From the NCBI GenBank assembly GCA_963995525.1, contig OZ023205.1:48289748-48353747 (forward strand): 64,000 nt of DNA, given 5' to 3'. Both the position numbers and the translations under genes were made by a program. This DNA is from Escarpia spicata (Eukaryota; Annelida; Polychaeta; Sabellida; Siboglinidae). The notes beneath the pieces are model-generated. The model was not told the origin of the DNA and did no database searches. It saw only the letters and a list, made by a program, of their open reading frames with translations. This document shows, piece by piece, positions 54,201 through 60,181 of the stretch. The stretch's first letter is position 1, and each line of letters begins with the position of its first letter.

Positions 54201-57200
54201 TTGATGTATGCTTTTTTATTACTTCAGAATCAGATAGGTCAGATGTTGGTCCCAGATGATAACTATGACTCCCACAACCACAATAGCACCGACCGGATGC
54301 ATACTGGTGCTGCTCTTCTGTTGAATTCAAGAAGAGACATGACACATTATTTTGATACGTGTCTATCATCTTTCTGTTCTTGTGTGATTGATCAGACTGA
54401 TCTTAGCTGCGAACTGCTTGTGGTAAACTGGGCAAGTTGGGTTGAATGGTCTGGTACCTGGTAGTAGATACAGTGTATGATTGTGCTTTTTTCCTTCACT
54501 GTAACAATGCACAAGGTGCTAAGTTCCTCCCACCATTGATGAATGAATGTCATTCGTTTGTCTCTCCACATCTTCATCTGTGTTTACTGCTAGCAAGTTC
54601 TTGAATGGGCATGGGTATGGTATTTGATCTAGCAGGTAGAATACCAACCACAGTTACAAGGATAAACCCCACTACTACAACTACATGTATCCCAACGTAC
54701 TAGACCAAACAATACACGTCCTAGATAGTAGATAATATCCACAACAAGTTAATTACAAAATTAGTCCCAAACACTGGGCCAGCAGAGACAAGCAAACTCT
54801 AGAGTGATCCTACTGAAAACATGTGAAGACCCCTCCCCCCCACCAACATAGTAGACTAATTTAACTTCCTCGCGGCGACAGGGAAAACAGAACCAGATGG
54901 AACTGGAGGGAGGTAGACCATGGAGCCTAATGATCCATTACACTGAACACCCATTGATGCTGTGGCAGTTACAAAAACAGGAAACTATAACTCCACTTGC
55001 TTGCTCCTGCTCCAAAACTATACAACATCCAACGTGCAGTGGCCACCACCAAGTTCACACCACTGAGACTGGTCACACAGCTACACCGTTTTGGACAAAC
55101 AAATTGTAAATGTAAATAAAAACAAATTAATAAATTAAAACCTGACAGATGCTCACATACTTCCTGCATTCTCAGTAAACAGTTATATCAAAGGTTGGGG
55201 AGTGATAGAAATACTGTGGCATACCAGAATGGGAGGAAGCCGTCTTCACTGGCAATGTTTCAAACAGATTCATCACCCCTATTGCCTCTGTTGCTATGGC
55301 GATATGTCAAGTGGCAACAGACCATCAGTAGTTTCTTTACATGTCAATTGCAGCAGCAAGGCTACACCACTGCATATGGAAAAACTCATCCAGACCAGCT
55401 GCACAGATTCAGCCTAACTCCTACAAACTCAAACATTGTGACATAACAGAGCCCACTAACTTGACATAAGCACCTGATGTTAAGTGCTAACTAAACTTGA
55501 TATACCCCAGATAGGCTAACACTGTGTCAGCCACTGAATCAGCTCTAGGTAAAAGTCAAGTGCACTGAGTAGCTTCGGACCATTAAAAGCTCACTGCCAA
55601 TCCTCCGGGTGTTAAACAATCTTCTGTGATATTGGTGTACAGTGCAAGTGTGTTTGCTAGTAACACAATTTTTAGGCGTGTATCAATTAATAATTTACCA
55701 GGACAGGTGTTGTATTTGACGTCAATGGTGGGGCCAATGTTATTAGCTGTCACTGCATTTCATAGATGTTAACACCATTGCCAACAGAATCAATATAACC
55801 ATAAGAGATACGATAACAATTCTCTCTAACAAATAATAAATTTAACGTTATTGATCAATGTAGGATTACTTACAATTTGTCTGCATGGCTAAATAGTATC
55901 TACTTTGAATGCAAATAAAAAAACCGAAACACACTGTGTTCAAATGGCTTGTGGTGTGTGTTGATAAGTTATATAGTGGAAATAAAATGATTAACAAATA
56001 TGGTGAAGTTTTGTGTGTGTTCATGTTCAATATTGATGTGAGCGACAAATTTCGGGCATCAAAAACAGACAAGTCGACCCCTGCTGACTTCAGCGCGTTG
56101 TCTCCCAAAATCGGTGCACATAATCCCTATCAAACTCACTTTATTTCACAACAGAAACATCACTTTTTGCACTGTACAAACCAAAAATATCATGTATTCT
56201 TTTAATTTAATTTTTGGCTTGCAAAAATCACGGGAGTCAAACATCATTTGCGATGTAAACATCAACTGTAAACTTTGACAACCTCCACAGGGCAGCAAAG
56301 TTCCGCGACAACCGGAAACATACTGATATGTTGGCGAGATGACATCGGCAACTTGCCAACATTACTCAATTTCATCATTCAAAAGATGTATAGTTTTTGA
56401 AATCCTGTTGATAGTTCGCTTAGATGTAAGAATGTTGTAAGAAATTATGTCACGACACCTTATTGAATAAATCATCAAATTACGTAGAAATTATTATTGT
56501 GGAAGCATTTTGGAATTTCCACCACTTCCAGTTTATCATGTGACACTTCCCGGTCGAATCAGTCTGCGTGGGGAATTTTGCGTTTCGTTGTTTGTGGTGT
56601 CAAAAGATATGTAGTAATCTTTTATTTTTGATGATGTTCGACCCTGTAATGATGTTCGACTTTTAGTTTGTTCAGTTTTTAGGGATTCAATTGCCAATTC
56701 AAGAAGTGTTACATGAATTTTCTTGAGTAGGGTAGAATTAGAGTGGGAAATATTCATTTTTGCCCATGAAATAATTTGGTATGTGCATTGCACTTGGGTG
56801 CAAAATCAAGTCTCAGATTACTGCATCTTGTTGTGATCATGATGCTCGACACCGTTTTTGTGTCGAACATCATAGTTACGACTTGATTGTCATGTCATGT
56901 TGATTCTTTTATGTGCCTGAAATAAATAGCAGATTACAGAAATATAAATGAGTGTTTTGTGTTGTTTTTAAAACATAAAAATCTGCTGAAAATCAAACAT
57001 CAGCGATTACATTTATAGCAAACAAACTGACATTGATTGTGTTGTTGTGTAATCGCTGATGTGTGACACTTTCCAACAAATTTCCTTAAATTTCAAATTG
57101 CTCAAAAAATATGACAAGCATTATCTTCTCTTTAAACATGATGACAGCATATGTGCCCAATCTAAAAATGCATTCATCCTTCTGATTATATCAACTTTGT

Positions 57201-60181
57201 TTTGACCCCCTTGTCCACTTTTCATGCTCACCTTTTGGCAACAAGTCATATTAAATTTGCATCATATATTTTGTTGATTTTACAGCTGGAAATGTACTAT
57301 GTGTAACTTGTCAGAATCAATGTACTGTGATTTTGGCTTTAATTTGCCAAATGTAAGTTTGTTACTCACAGGTAGCATTGATGGCTTAGCTTATTTCATC
57401 TTATATAACAGTTTACATTATACATTATGTAACAAGTCTTGTTATCTTACTATGCATGGTGTGTGTGTGTGTGTGTGTGTGTGCATGTGTGGACGTGCAT
57501 TTGTGTTAAATTTCTTAATTTATTGTTTGACAATAACACTGCACTCAACTAAAATATGTCAGTTATACATTGTGTGTGAGCAACATGTTCATTAAATTAT
57601 ATTGTACTTACAAAACTTTGTAAAAAAGTGTTTCCAACAAAGCTGCTGTAGCATAAAATACAGCAATTGTTAAATAATGCAGTGCCGCCCCTTAAACGCA
57701 CGTGGAAATGGAAGGTTGCTGTGTAATGGAAGTCTGTACTATTCTAAAAATACTAGTAATATTTTACTTAAATGGCCCACACTAGGTTCACCCTGCTGAC
57801 CCTAAGTCCCAAACCTATGCTTCAACCCAGGGGAGTACCTACCTGGCGGATGCTGCTAGTAATTCAGTTAAGTAGAAGACTGCTCAGATATGAATCTAAT
57901 CGCTGTCTTCAATGTTCAAGCTTTATTATGAATATTGGCAATGGGATGGGTGTAAAATTCTTAGAACGTTGGTCATCTGAGACATTTGGAAGAACACTAT
58001 AATTATCATATATATGTGGAAATATTTGTGCTAGCCAATTAAGATGTTAGAAATGGTACTCAGCACAAATTTTCTACAAACTGCCAAAACATATATTTGG
58101 TGCTAAAATAATTGATATTTCGAAGGAAAATATTTCCTTACATAGCAAACTTCTATTTCCGGACACGTGCATTAAGGGCAGGAACTGCATTATTTAACAA
58201 AGTTCTGCACCATGGGAATGTTTTACTATGATAAGAAAACTAAGATTTTAAGTATCTGTGCACACAGTTGTATTTATCATAAAAAGAGAATTTGAAAACT
58301 GTACAAAGTTTAAAGGCCAGTTTGTGAGTTTCTGGACATTTCTGTATGCATTTGGTCCAAGTCCAGCTAGGTTTTTGCTCGTGAAGTCAATGTACAACAT
58401 TCTGCGAGTCTTCTTCTAAATATAATTTTTAATGAGCTTCACAAAAAGTCAGCAGTGTTTCTCTACTATAATATTATAATATTCAGATGTAGCAGTAGCA
58501 AAGGACCAGGTTTGGATAAGCACAGTACCAATAACATGCAAAAGCCAGTAGCATACAGAAAACAATACAATATTAATTAATTCTAAATTTACATTACCTC
58601 TCAAGAAACCATTTTTTTATAGTAGAATATTTTGACTGCATCGTGCAGTCATTGTCAGTTAGTGTTACTGCTGCGCTACAGACGTGTGACACATGACTCT
58701 GGTTGTTTTGTTTTTTGCACATGATATTGCAAATTCATGTGTTGTTGGCACTGGTCGTTGTGGTGACTCTGGTCAAGTGACATGTCCATAGCGTGGCATT
58801 AACTCTTCATCAACGAAGACTGCACAGCACTGTCAAAATGTAAACAAATAGTAGCTTTCTTAAGAGGTACTGTCAACAAATATTGAAATATGCTATGAAA
58901 CAGGAACGTTTATAAAATTCAAGGAGTCTTAATTCTGCTTTATTTGATTGTGCTCACTGTGAGCGCACATGTATATTTTCAGTACAAACTGAATTATTCA
59001 ATTGTTCTGTTTGCATTGTACATCCTTCTAAAATGTTACAAGTTCCTGAATAACTGGTCAATGAGTTATAATGAAAGTTCCTGTAATGGTTGTACGTTTG
59101 TAGAGTGCAGTAGCGCAGGGGTAAGACCTCCGGACTCTCGATTGAGAGAACGCAGGTTCAAATCCTATGCGGCGGTGTCGAACCTTGGGCAAGTTCGTTT
59201 ACTCTACATTGCTTCAGTTCACTCAGCTGTATGAATGAGTACATGGCTATAGATAGTGGTGGATATTTATGTACGAATAGTCTTCGCGCATTTATTGCAG
59301 CGTGACTGAATGCTTCCCAGAGAAGTCGGGACGGTGTTCGATTGAACAGGTCTGCCAGGGAGTAAAGTGTAAAGCGCTTTGAGCAGTCCTGAGGAATGGA
59401 TACTGCGCTATATATAAGAACTTACCTTTACTTTATGTATAGTTTGCCAAAACTCTGAGTTTACAACAATCCAGGCATTCCTGGATTACTGTCACATTGG
59501 AAAACATGCATACACAAGTGACACTAGTCCACTACTATTCAATAGGATTATAGCTGAGGAGGGTATATTTATTATTATTAATAATAATCTAAATAATATA
59601 CCAAAAAACTTTGTTCAATGTCAGTATGACTACCATTCATGTAGTGTACTAATTCATTTGACCTAAAGAATGTCCTTAAATGTAGATTTTATGTTTTACA
59701 ATAGCCTATGTCTGTAAATTAAGTAGTCCTATATAATATTGTGCATGGCCACTCTGCTACATTGTCACCGACACTGTCAGTGACATCTAAATTAAACTCA
59801 ATCAATTGCACCTGGACCATGATAAACTACCCACCAAGTTTAAGGCCAAGTCTTATTGCCAATCAACGTCAAAACAAAAGTTCATTAAGCCACCACAACA
59901 GCACTATCAGTTTCAGTTGCTTGAATATTTATCCGAGCAGAGGGGACTGTCAGAGTCACACAGACACAGTTGTCATTCCGTTTCGGAAACTGCCGACTTT
60001 CATAGACGTGTAACGTTAATTAGGTCATTAACAACTGTCACATACATATGTAGAAAGAATTAACATAGAAATAATCCAGACACTGTGCAATCAATGCGGA
60101 AAACACCTTTACCTTGAGGGTGCTCAGAGATAACTTGTCCATCGACTCAAATGTTCCACTTTGTATACTGCGGGACGCCAT
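14501..60181 (-). CDS. CTTNBP2: CTTNBP2 orthologue, full-length, 22 coding exons
   Basis: Joined CDS: 60113-60181, 50854-50955, 41984-42223, 41048-41155, 39348-40625, 31381-31504, 28572-28688, 27244-27343, 26618-26768, 25430-25615, 24555-24651, 23680-23952, 22833-22928, 22193-22272, 21596-21682, 20946-21045, 19564-19719, 19047-19113, 17847-18161, 17075-17253, 15728-15893, 14501-15338 (read downwards). All borders are GT-AG, all phases agree, and the frame stays open for 1642 residues; human CTTNBP2 is about 1660. In vertebrates CTTNBP2 is a neuronal scaffold that binds cortactin and striatin/PP2A complexes, acting at actin and microtubules of dendritic spines. Layout here: CortBP2 coiled coil (about 24-298), Pro-rich region (about 300-640), six ankyrin repeats (about 640-858), AAA+-like domain related to neuron navigators (about 900-1310), variable tail. 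Walker A GPGGTGKT is at 1018-1025, Walker B ILVFDD at 1086-1091, and a probable sensor-1 Asn at 1141. The start ATG is in good Kozak context (A at -3, G at +4). Family identity is near certain; exact ends of exons 19, 21 and 22 are less so. Confidence 0.93.
15728..15893 (-). CDS. CTTNBP2: CTTNBP2 exon 21, variable tail
   Basis: 166 bp, phase 1 to 2, acceptor CTCCATTGCAG, donor GTATGT. It encodes a Ser/Thr/Gly-rich segment ([20 protein letters not shown], then [19 protein letters not shown]). There is no clear vertebrate counterpart. The exon is supported by splice signals and by phase agreement with both neighbours. Confidence 0.72.
16039..16800. mobile_element. MITE, complete copy of the 2.8-kb family
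   Basis: The ends AACCTGGGGACCATTTCCCT (left) and, inverted, AACCAGGGTACAGTTTCACT (right) continue into CTAACAT-TTAAG-GC. The interior matches, in reverse, 2845-2985 and 3150-3440, lacking about 150 bp present in that copy. It lies in the CTTNBP2 intron between exons 21 and 20. Confidence 0.8.
17075..17253 (-). CDS. CTTNBP2: CTTNBP2 exon 20
   Basis: 179 bp, phase 2 to 1, acceptor CATGCCAG, donor [25 protein letters not shown] aligns with vertebrate [38 protein letters not shown] aligns with [20 protein letters not shown]. It is the last strongly conserved block of the family. Confidence 0.94.
17847..18161 (-). CDS. CTTNBP2: CTTNBP2 exon 19, AAA lid region
   Basis: 315 bp, phase 2/2, acceptor TGTTGTAG. 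It encodes [20 protein letters not shown] and QRHLYRQL, aligning with vertebrate [26 protein letters not shown]. Then come [17 protein letters not shown] and [10 protein letters not shown], aligning with DPVCKIVDWALSVWRQL and GPKYFLSCPV. The donor is ambiguous by one codon (17847 or 17850), because both GTGACA and GTGGTG give phase 2. Confidence 0.95.
18331..18909. repeat. 35-bp satellite, about 16 copies, palindromic core
   Basis: Unit GTTTCCATATGAGCTCATAC followed by GGTCTGTAAGGATGT. Copies are almost identical; a run of three near the right end reads GGTCGG and one reads GGTCAG. Each unit has the perfect 12-bp palindrome TATGAGCTCATA. It lies in the intron between exons 19 and 18. Confidence 0.97.
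19047..19113 (-). CDS. CTTNBP2: CTTNBP2 exon 18, sensor-1 strand
   Basis: 67 bp, phase 1 to 2, acceptor TTATTGCAG, donor GTACGG. It encodes [20 protein letters not shown]. The YIIGSVN strand matches the position of AAA+ sensor 1 (navigators have YIIGTMN), with Asn1141 as the polar sensor. The vertebrate CTTNBP2 equivalent is ENCFLMGTIAKA. Confidence 0.9.
19564..19719 (-). CDS. CTTNBP2: CTTNBP2 exon 17, Walker B
   Basis: 156 bp, phase 1/1, acceptor TACTTTTCCAG, donor GTACGT. It contains [20 protein letters not shown]: a hydrophobic strand ending in DD, a plausible Walker B with Mg-binding and neighbouring acidic residues. Vertebrate CTTNBP2 has IIILENLEKSSLSELLRDF here. The exon continues to [18 protein letters not shown]. 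Confidence 0.93.
20250..20860 (-). pseudogene. CR1/Jockey-like LINE 3' fragment
   Basis: Minus-strand translation gives [20 protein letters not shown] and [31 protein letters not shown] and [16 protein letters not shown] blocks then follow in another frame: the standard C-terminal region of CR1-type reverse transcriptases. Frameshifts break it. It lies in the intron between exons 17 and 16, in the gene's orientation. Confidence 0.88.
20946..21045 (-). CDS. CTTNBP2: CTTNBP2 exon 16
   Basis: 100 bp, phase 0 to 1, acceptor GTGCTGCAG, donor GTTTGT. Encodes [20 protein letters not shown] and then [14 protein letters not shown]. It corresponds to strand 2 and the helix between Walker A and B (vertebrate FSKEQLLDLFISSA). 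A CR1-like LINE tail occupies the next intron. Confidence 0.88.
21221..21360. repeat. Direct duplication, about 77 bp apart
   Basis: AATAAAAGTTCTGGGTGGTC plus TACAATGTTTCATCAAATCT occurs twice, nearly identical, in the intron between exons 16 and 15. Confidence 0.85.
21596..21682 (-). CDS. CTTNBP2: CTTNBP2 exon 15, Walker A P-loop
   Basis: 87 bp, 29 residues, phase 0/0. It encodes [20 protein letters not shown] followed by [17 protein letters not shown] is a perfect Walker A (GxxGxGKT/S), and the next helix resembles the navigator TYLANRLAE motif. In vertebrate CTTNBP2, as I recall it, this loop is degenerate (GPEGSLQDY, no Lys-Thr). Confidence 0.96.
21770..22080 (-). mobile_element. tRNA-derived SINE, full length
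   Basis: Read on the minus strand: a tRNA-like head with an anticodon-arm-like CTCTCAATCGAGAG and B box GGTTTGAATCC, a body with CCTTGGGCAAGTTT, and an end of AAAGTGCTTTGAGGACTGG then CTATATAAGAACTTACC and an AT tail. It shares the whole layout with 59098-59443. It lies between exons 15 and 14. Confidence 0.88.
22193..22272 (-). CDS. CTTNBP2: CTTNBP2 exon 14, helix before P-loop
   Basis: 80 bp, phase 1 to 0, acceptor CTTGCAG, donor [26 protein letters not shown] and QTYLRL align with the vertebrate [24 protein letters not shown] block. Neuron navigators have an equivalent -YLRL- helix before their P-loop. Confidence 0.94.
22833..22928 (-). CDS. CTTNBP2: CTTNBP2 exon 13
   Basis: 96 bp, phase 1/1, encoding [19 protein letters not shown] and onward to HCITVQLFG. 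It aligns with vertebrate VPWSVGQSFAQSPWDFM and HITVLLSG. The donor is GTTAGT. The acceptor TGCGTTTGCAG is the first unit of a minisatellite of about 17 copies in the upstream intron (see findings). Confidence 0.9.
22929..23475. repeat. 31-bp minisatellite carrying splice-acceptor motifs
   Basis: About 17 units of CAGTACAGTCCTGCAAACAC plus AGCCACACATT. On the gene strand the unit reads TGGCTGTGTTTGCAG then GACTGTACTG. The last unit, in gene direction, is the real acceptor of exon 13. Confidence 0.95.
23680..23952 (-). CDS. CTTNBP2: CTTNBP2 exon 12, pre-AAA domain
   Basis: 273 bp, phase 1/1, acceptor TGTGTTCCAG, donor GTGAGA. It encodes the segment linking ankyrin repeats to the nucleotide-binding fold: [19 protein letters not shown] and [15 protein letters not shown]. 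These align with the vertebrate QTSWDDFSKAVSQALTNHF and LSARSIRSITLG blocks. A SINE 3' tail begins about 12 bp upstream of the acceptor. Confidence 0.92.
23965..24003 (-). mobile_element. SINE 3' tail fragment next to exon 12
   Basis: Plus-strand AAGGGTAAGTTCTTATGTAG then CGCAGTGTCCAGTCC is the inverse of the SINE 3' end seen at 59400-59430. It ends about 12 bp from the exon 12 acceptor. Confidence 0.75.
24555..24651 (-). CDS. CTTNBP2: CTTNBP2 exon 11, end of ankyrin array
   Basis: 97 bp, phase 0 to 1, acceptor TCACAACAG, donor [25 protein letters not shown] aligns with the vertebrate NCLEILCRHGGLEPE segment. [10 protein letters not shown] corresponds to the DCKHLLENL helix that closes the array before the AAA+-like domain. 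Confidence 0.9.
25430..25615 (-). CDS. CTTNBP2: CTTNBP2 exon 10, ankyrin repeats 5-6 with family insertion
   Basis: 186 bp, 62 residues, phase 0/0. It encodes [20 protein letters not shown] (repeat 5), then an insertion of about 25 residues, then the start of repeat 6 ([16 protein letters not shown]). Vertebrate CTTNBP2 also interrupts its array between the fifth and sixth repeats, with a longer acidic insert, so this is a family-specific landmark. Confidence 0.94.
26618..26768 (-). CDS. CTTNBP2: CTTNBP2 exon 9, ankyrin repeats 3-4
   Basis: 151 bp, phase 2 to 0, acceptor ACCATTGCAG, donor GTGAGT. It finishes repeat 3 and encodes all of repeat 4 ([19 protein letters not shown], then [13 protein letters not shown]). 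Introns fall at the same helix position in successive repeats, as expected from repeat duplication. Confidence 0.95.
27244..27343 (-). CDS. CTTNBP2: CTTNBP2 exon 8, ankyrin repeats 2-3
   Basis: 100 bp, phase 1 to 2, acceptor CTGTTGTAG, donor GTATGT. It completes repeat 2 ([18 protein letters not shown]) and starts repeat 3 ([14 protein letters not shown]). These are canonical TPLHLAA-type ankyrin helices. Confidence 0.93.
27796..28490. repeat. CA/GT block with a palindrome of about 170-bp arms
   Basis: CA-rich 27796-28020, GT-rich 28021-28195, CA-rich again 28196-28490. 28021-28190 is nearly the exact inverse of about 28215-28385, including non-CA landmarks such as CATACGTGTGTGGGTG and CATGTCCATCTGTGTGTCC. 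It lies between exons 8 and 7. Confidence 0.92.
28572..28688 (-). CDS. CTTNBP2: CTTNBP2 exon 7, ankyrin repeats 1-2
   Basis: 117 bp, phase 1/1. It encodes [11 protein letters not shown], aligning to the vertebrate AQGNVTLLSML helix pair, then [15 protein letters not shown], the first turn of repeat 2. I chose the acceptor TATGCCTCAG over the pyrimidine-preceded CCACAAG 12 bases upstream because only it keeps the reading frame with exon 6. The donor GTGAGA lies about 80 bp from a large CA/GT palindrome. Confidence 0.87.
30719..30851. repeat. 27-bp tandem repeat, 5 copies
   Basis: Unit AGGTTTGTTCTACACAGCCA plus TTTATTT, copies identical; in intron 5. Confidence 0.95.
31381..31504 (-). CDS. CTTNBP2: CTTNBP2 exon 6, linker before ankyrin repeats
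   Basis: 124 bp, acceptor TTCTATTTCAG, donor GTAACG, phase 0 to 1. It encodes a Ser/Pro/Ala-rich linker ([12 protein letters not shown] and onward) leading into the first ankyrin repeat. There is no strong sequence conservation of its own; support comes from splice signals, phase and an open frame. Confidence 0.75.
31745..31945. repeat. About 60-bp tandem repeat, 3.5 copies
   Basis: Unit TCATTTTCAGAATTTTGACA followed by TATTTTACAAAATTGC and TATTCAAACTTCCATGTCAA, with decreasing divergence towards higher coordinates. It starts 240 bp upstream of exon 6. Confidence 0.9.
32530..32820. repeat. Degenerate tandem of about 32 bp
   Basis: Repeated ACTTCTACTGACCAAATGAC plus CACAATTATATA with many substitutions; in intron 5. 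Confidence 0.7.
32900..39326. other. Intron 5, remaining part
   Basis: About 6.4 kb of AT-rich sequence. Minus-strand open frame 36027-36341 (104 codons) and plus-strand 37151-37402 lack recognisable motifs or convincing splice context. No known element is identified. Confidence 0.4.
39327..39347 (-). other. CTTNBP2: Read-through extension for a short CTTNBP2 isoform
   Basis: If the exon 5 donor is not used, translation continues VCAHLK and ends at TAA (39327-39329), giving about 605 residues with coiled coil and Pro-rich region only. Mammalian CTTNBP2 has a short form of about 630 residues of the same composition, and the paralogue CTTNBP2NL also lacks ankyrin repeats. I saw no obvious AATAAA just downstream, so this is a prediction. 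Confidence 0.4.
39348..40625 (-). CDS. CTTNBP2: CTTNBP2 exon 5, coiled-coil end and Pro-rich region
   Basis: 1278 bp, 426 residues (174-599), phase 0 at both ends, GC-rich compared with its surroundings. The first 125 residues finish the coiled coil and include [16 protein letters not shown], matching the vertebrate VLMLVKE block. The rest is Ser/Thr/Pro-rich and holds [11 protein letters not shown] near residues 481-491, aligning with the vertebrate NPPPIPPKKPG motif and fitting an SH3 ligand; in vertebrates a Pro-rich region binds the cortactin SH3 domain. The donor CAG/GTTTGT is used for the long form. Reading through it adds VCAHLK and stops, a candidate short isoform. Confidence 0.95.
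41048..41155 (-). CDS. CTTNBP2: CTTNBP2 exon 4, coiled coil
   Basis: 36 residues, phase 0/0, beginning [14 protein letters not shown] and ending DRERLKQE. Charged heptad-like sequence continues the CortBP2 coiled coil. The donor is GTGAAT. The acceptor TGTTTGTTGACAG is embedded in a tandem repeat that copies it several times in the upstream intron (see findings). Confidence 0.88.
41156..41345. repeat. 27-29-bp minisatellite copying the exon 4 acceptor
   Basis: Units of CACCTGTCAACAAACACATT plus CTGATGT. Four exact CTGTCAACAAACAC cores including the functional one, then decayed copies (TTATCAACAAAAAC and others). On the gene strand each reads GTTTGTTGACAG then GTG. Confidence 0.9.
41984..42223 (-). 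CDS. CTTNBP2: CTTNBP2 exon 3, CortBP2 signature
   Basis: 80 residues, phase 0/0, acceptor TTTGTTGCAG and donor GTAAGT. It contains the family signature [16 protein letters not shown], nearly identical to the vertebrate YGRF-LNDPF-ALQRD block. A long coiled-coil stretch rich in Q, E, R and K follows ([17 protein letters not shown]). This is the most diagnostic exon of the N-terminal half. Confidence 0.96.
42500..42565 (-). mobile_element. SINE 3' tail fragment
   Basis: AAAGGTATGTTCTTATATAG then TGCAGTATCC and GGACTGCTCAAAACGCTTTA is the inverse of the SINE 3' end. The head is missing. It lies in intron 2, 300 bp upstream of exon 3. Confidence 0.75.
43815..45814. mobile_element. Probable hAT-like remnant with CAGTG ends
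   Basis: The left end CAGTGGTCTGCCTAGGT and the inverted right end CAGTGTTCTGCCCAAGT match at 13 of 17 bases. The 8-bp flanks do not match well (TCATAATA against TAATATAA). The interior holds divergent direct duplications (44990/45295 and 45560/45700) and no transposase motif. Confidence 0.4.
45903..46874. mobile_element. TIR element with CAGGCCTC ends, non-autonomous
   Basis: The left end is CAGGCCTCAACATTAAGG; the inverted right end is CAGGCCTCGACATTAACAC. Both ends continue into GGCCC/GGGCC-rich subterminal repeats. The flanks are AT-rich (ATATATAT and TATATCGT), so the target duplication cannot be read. No intact transposase. It lies in intron 2. Confidence 0.65.
47261..47324. repeat. 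18-bp hairpin
   Basis: CCCCACTGCAGCGGGTTG pairs with CAACCCGCTGTAGTGGGG across a loop of about 28 nt, one mismatch. Confidence 0.85.
47990..48185. repeat. Interrupted CA-rich microsatellite
   Basis: CACACACAC blocks broken by CATACTCACAC, GTGCACACAC and similar; in intron 2. Confidence 0.9.
50854..50955 (-). CDS. CTTNBP2: CTTNBP2 exon 2, start of CortBP2 domain
   Basis: 34 residues. The acceptor is TTCCTGCAG and the donor is GTGAGA, phase 0 on both sides. The segment [13 protein letters not shown] followed by IAALK matches the first helix of the CortBP2 N-terminal domain (LLS-MEGELEARD in vertebrates). It contains an in-frame Met, four codons in, that could serve as a start if exon 1 is skipped. 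Confidence 0.92.
52187..52225. repeat. Near-perfect 18-bp-arm palindrome
   Basis: GTGCCGACTAGT-G-ACTAGTCGGCAC (52194-52218) extends outward with AATACA/TGTATT and one mismatch. It is flanked by direct repeats ACCCTTTTAAAGCCCA and ACCCTTTTGAAGCCCA. Confidence 0.85.
52805..52922. repeat. Degenerate tandem of about 47 bp, 2-3 copies
   Basis: AGTACCAGTGGTCAAGTGGA plus AACCACACCTCAAC occurs with variants; in intron 1. Confidence 0.75.
53000..59090. other. Intron 1, remaining part
   Basis: Mostly AT-rich. It holds a (GT)n run (57456-57483) and short hairpins at 56848-56871 and 57000/57050. No coding exon of CTTNBP2 is recognised. An open minus-strand frame from 56108 ([10 protein letters not shown] and onward) is unassigned. 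Confidence 0.4.
56848..56871. repeat. Short hairpin
   Basis: ATGATGCTCGACAC pairs with GTGTCGAACATCAT around CGTTTTT, one mismatch. Related GATGTTCGAC words occur at 56632 and 56650. Confidence 0.75.
59098..59443 (+). mobile_element. tRNA-derived SINE, full length
   Basis: A tRNA-like head (GTAGCGCAGGGGTAAGACC as A-box region, CTCTCGATTGAGAG arm, B box GGTTCAAATCC), a body with CCTTGGGCAAGTTCG and GCTTCCCAGAGAAGTC, then AAAGCGCTTTGAGCAGTCC, GCGCTATATATAAGAAC and a TTTA tail. This is the best-preserved of the copies here; it lies in intron 1. Confidence 0.9.
60113..60181 (-). CDS. CTTNBP2: CTTNBP2 exon 1 (start codon)
   Basis: It encodes 23 residues beginning [11 protein letters not shown] and ending LSLSTLK, followed by donor GTAAAG, phase 0. 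The ATG at 60181-60179 follows an A-rich leader with A at -3. The exon is separated by 9.2 kb from exon 2, while the human equivalent runs straight into the coiled coil, so this segment is lineage-specific. An alternative start is the Met in exon 2 (50943). The 5' UTR end and promoter cannot be located from sequence alone. Confidence 0.75.

Noticed and set aside
55866..56205. Open frames on both strands around 56 kb
   Set aside because: No motif or splice context; may be repeat-derived.
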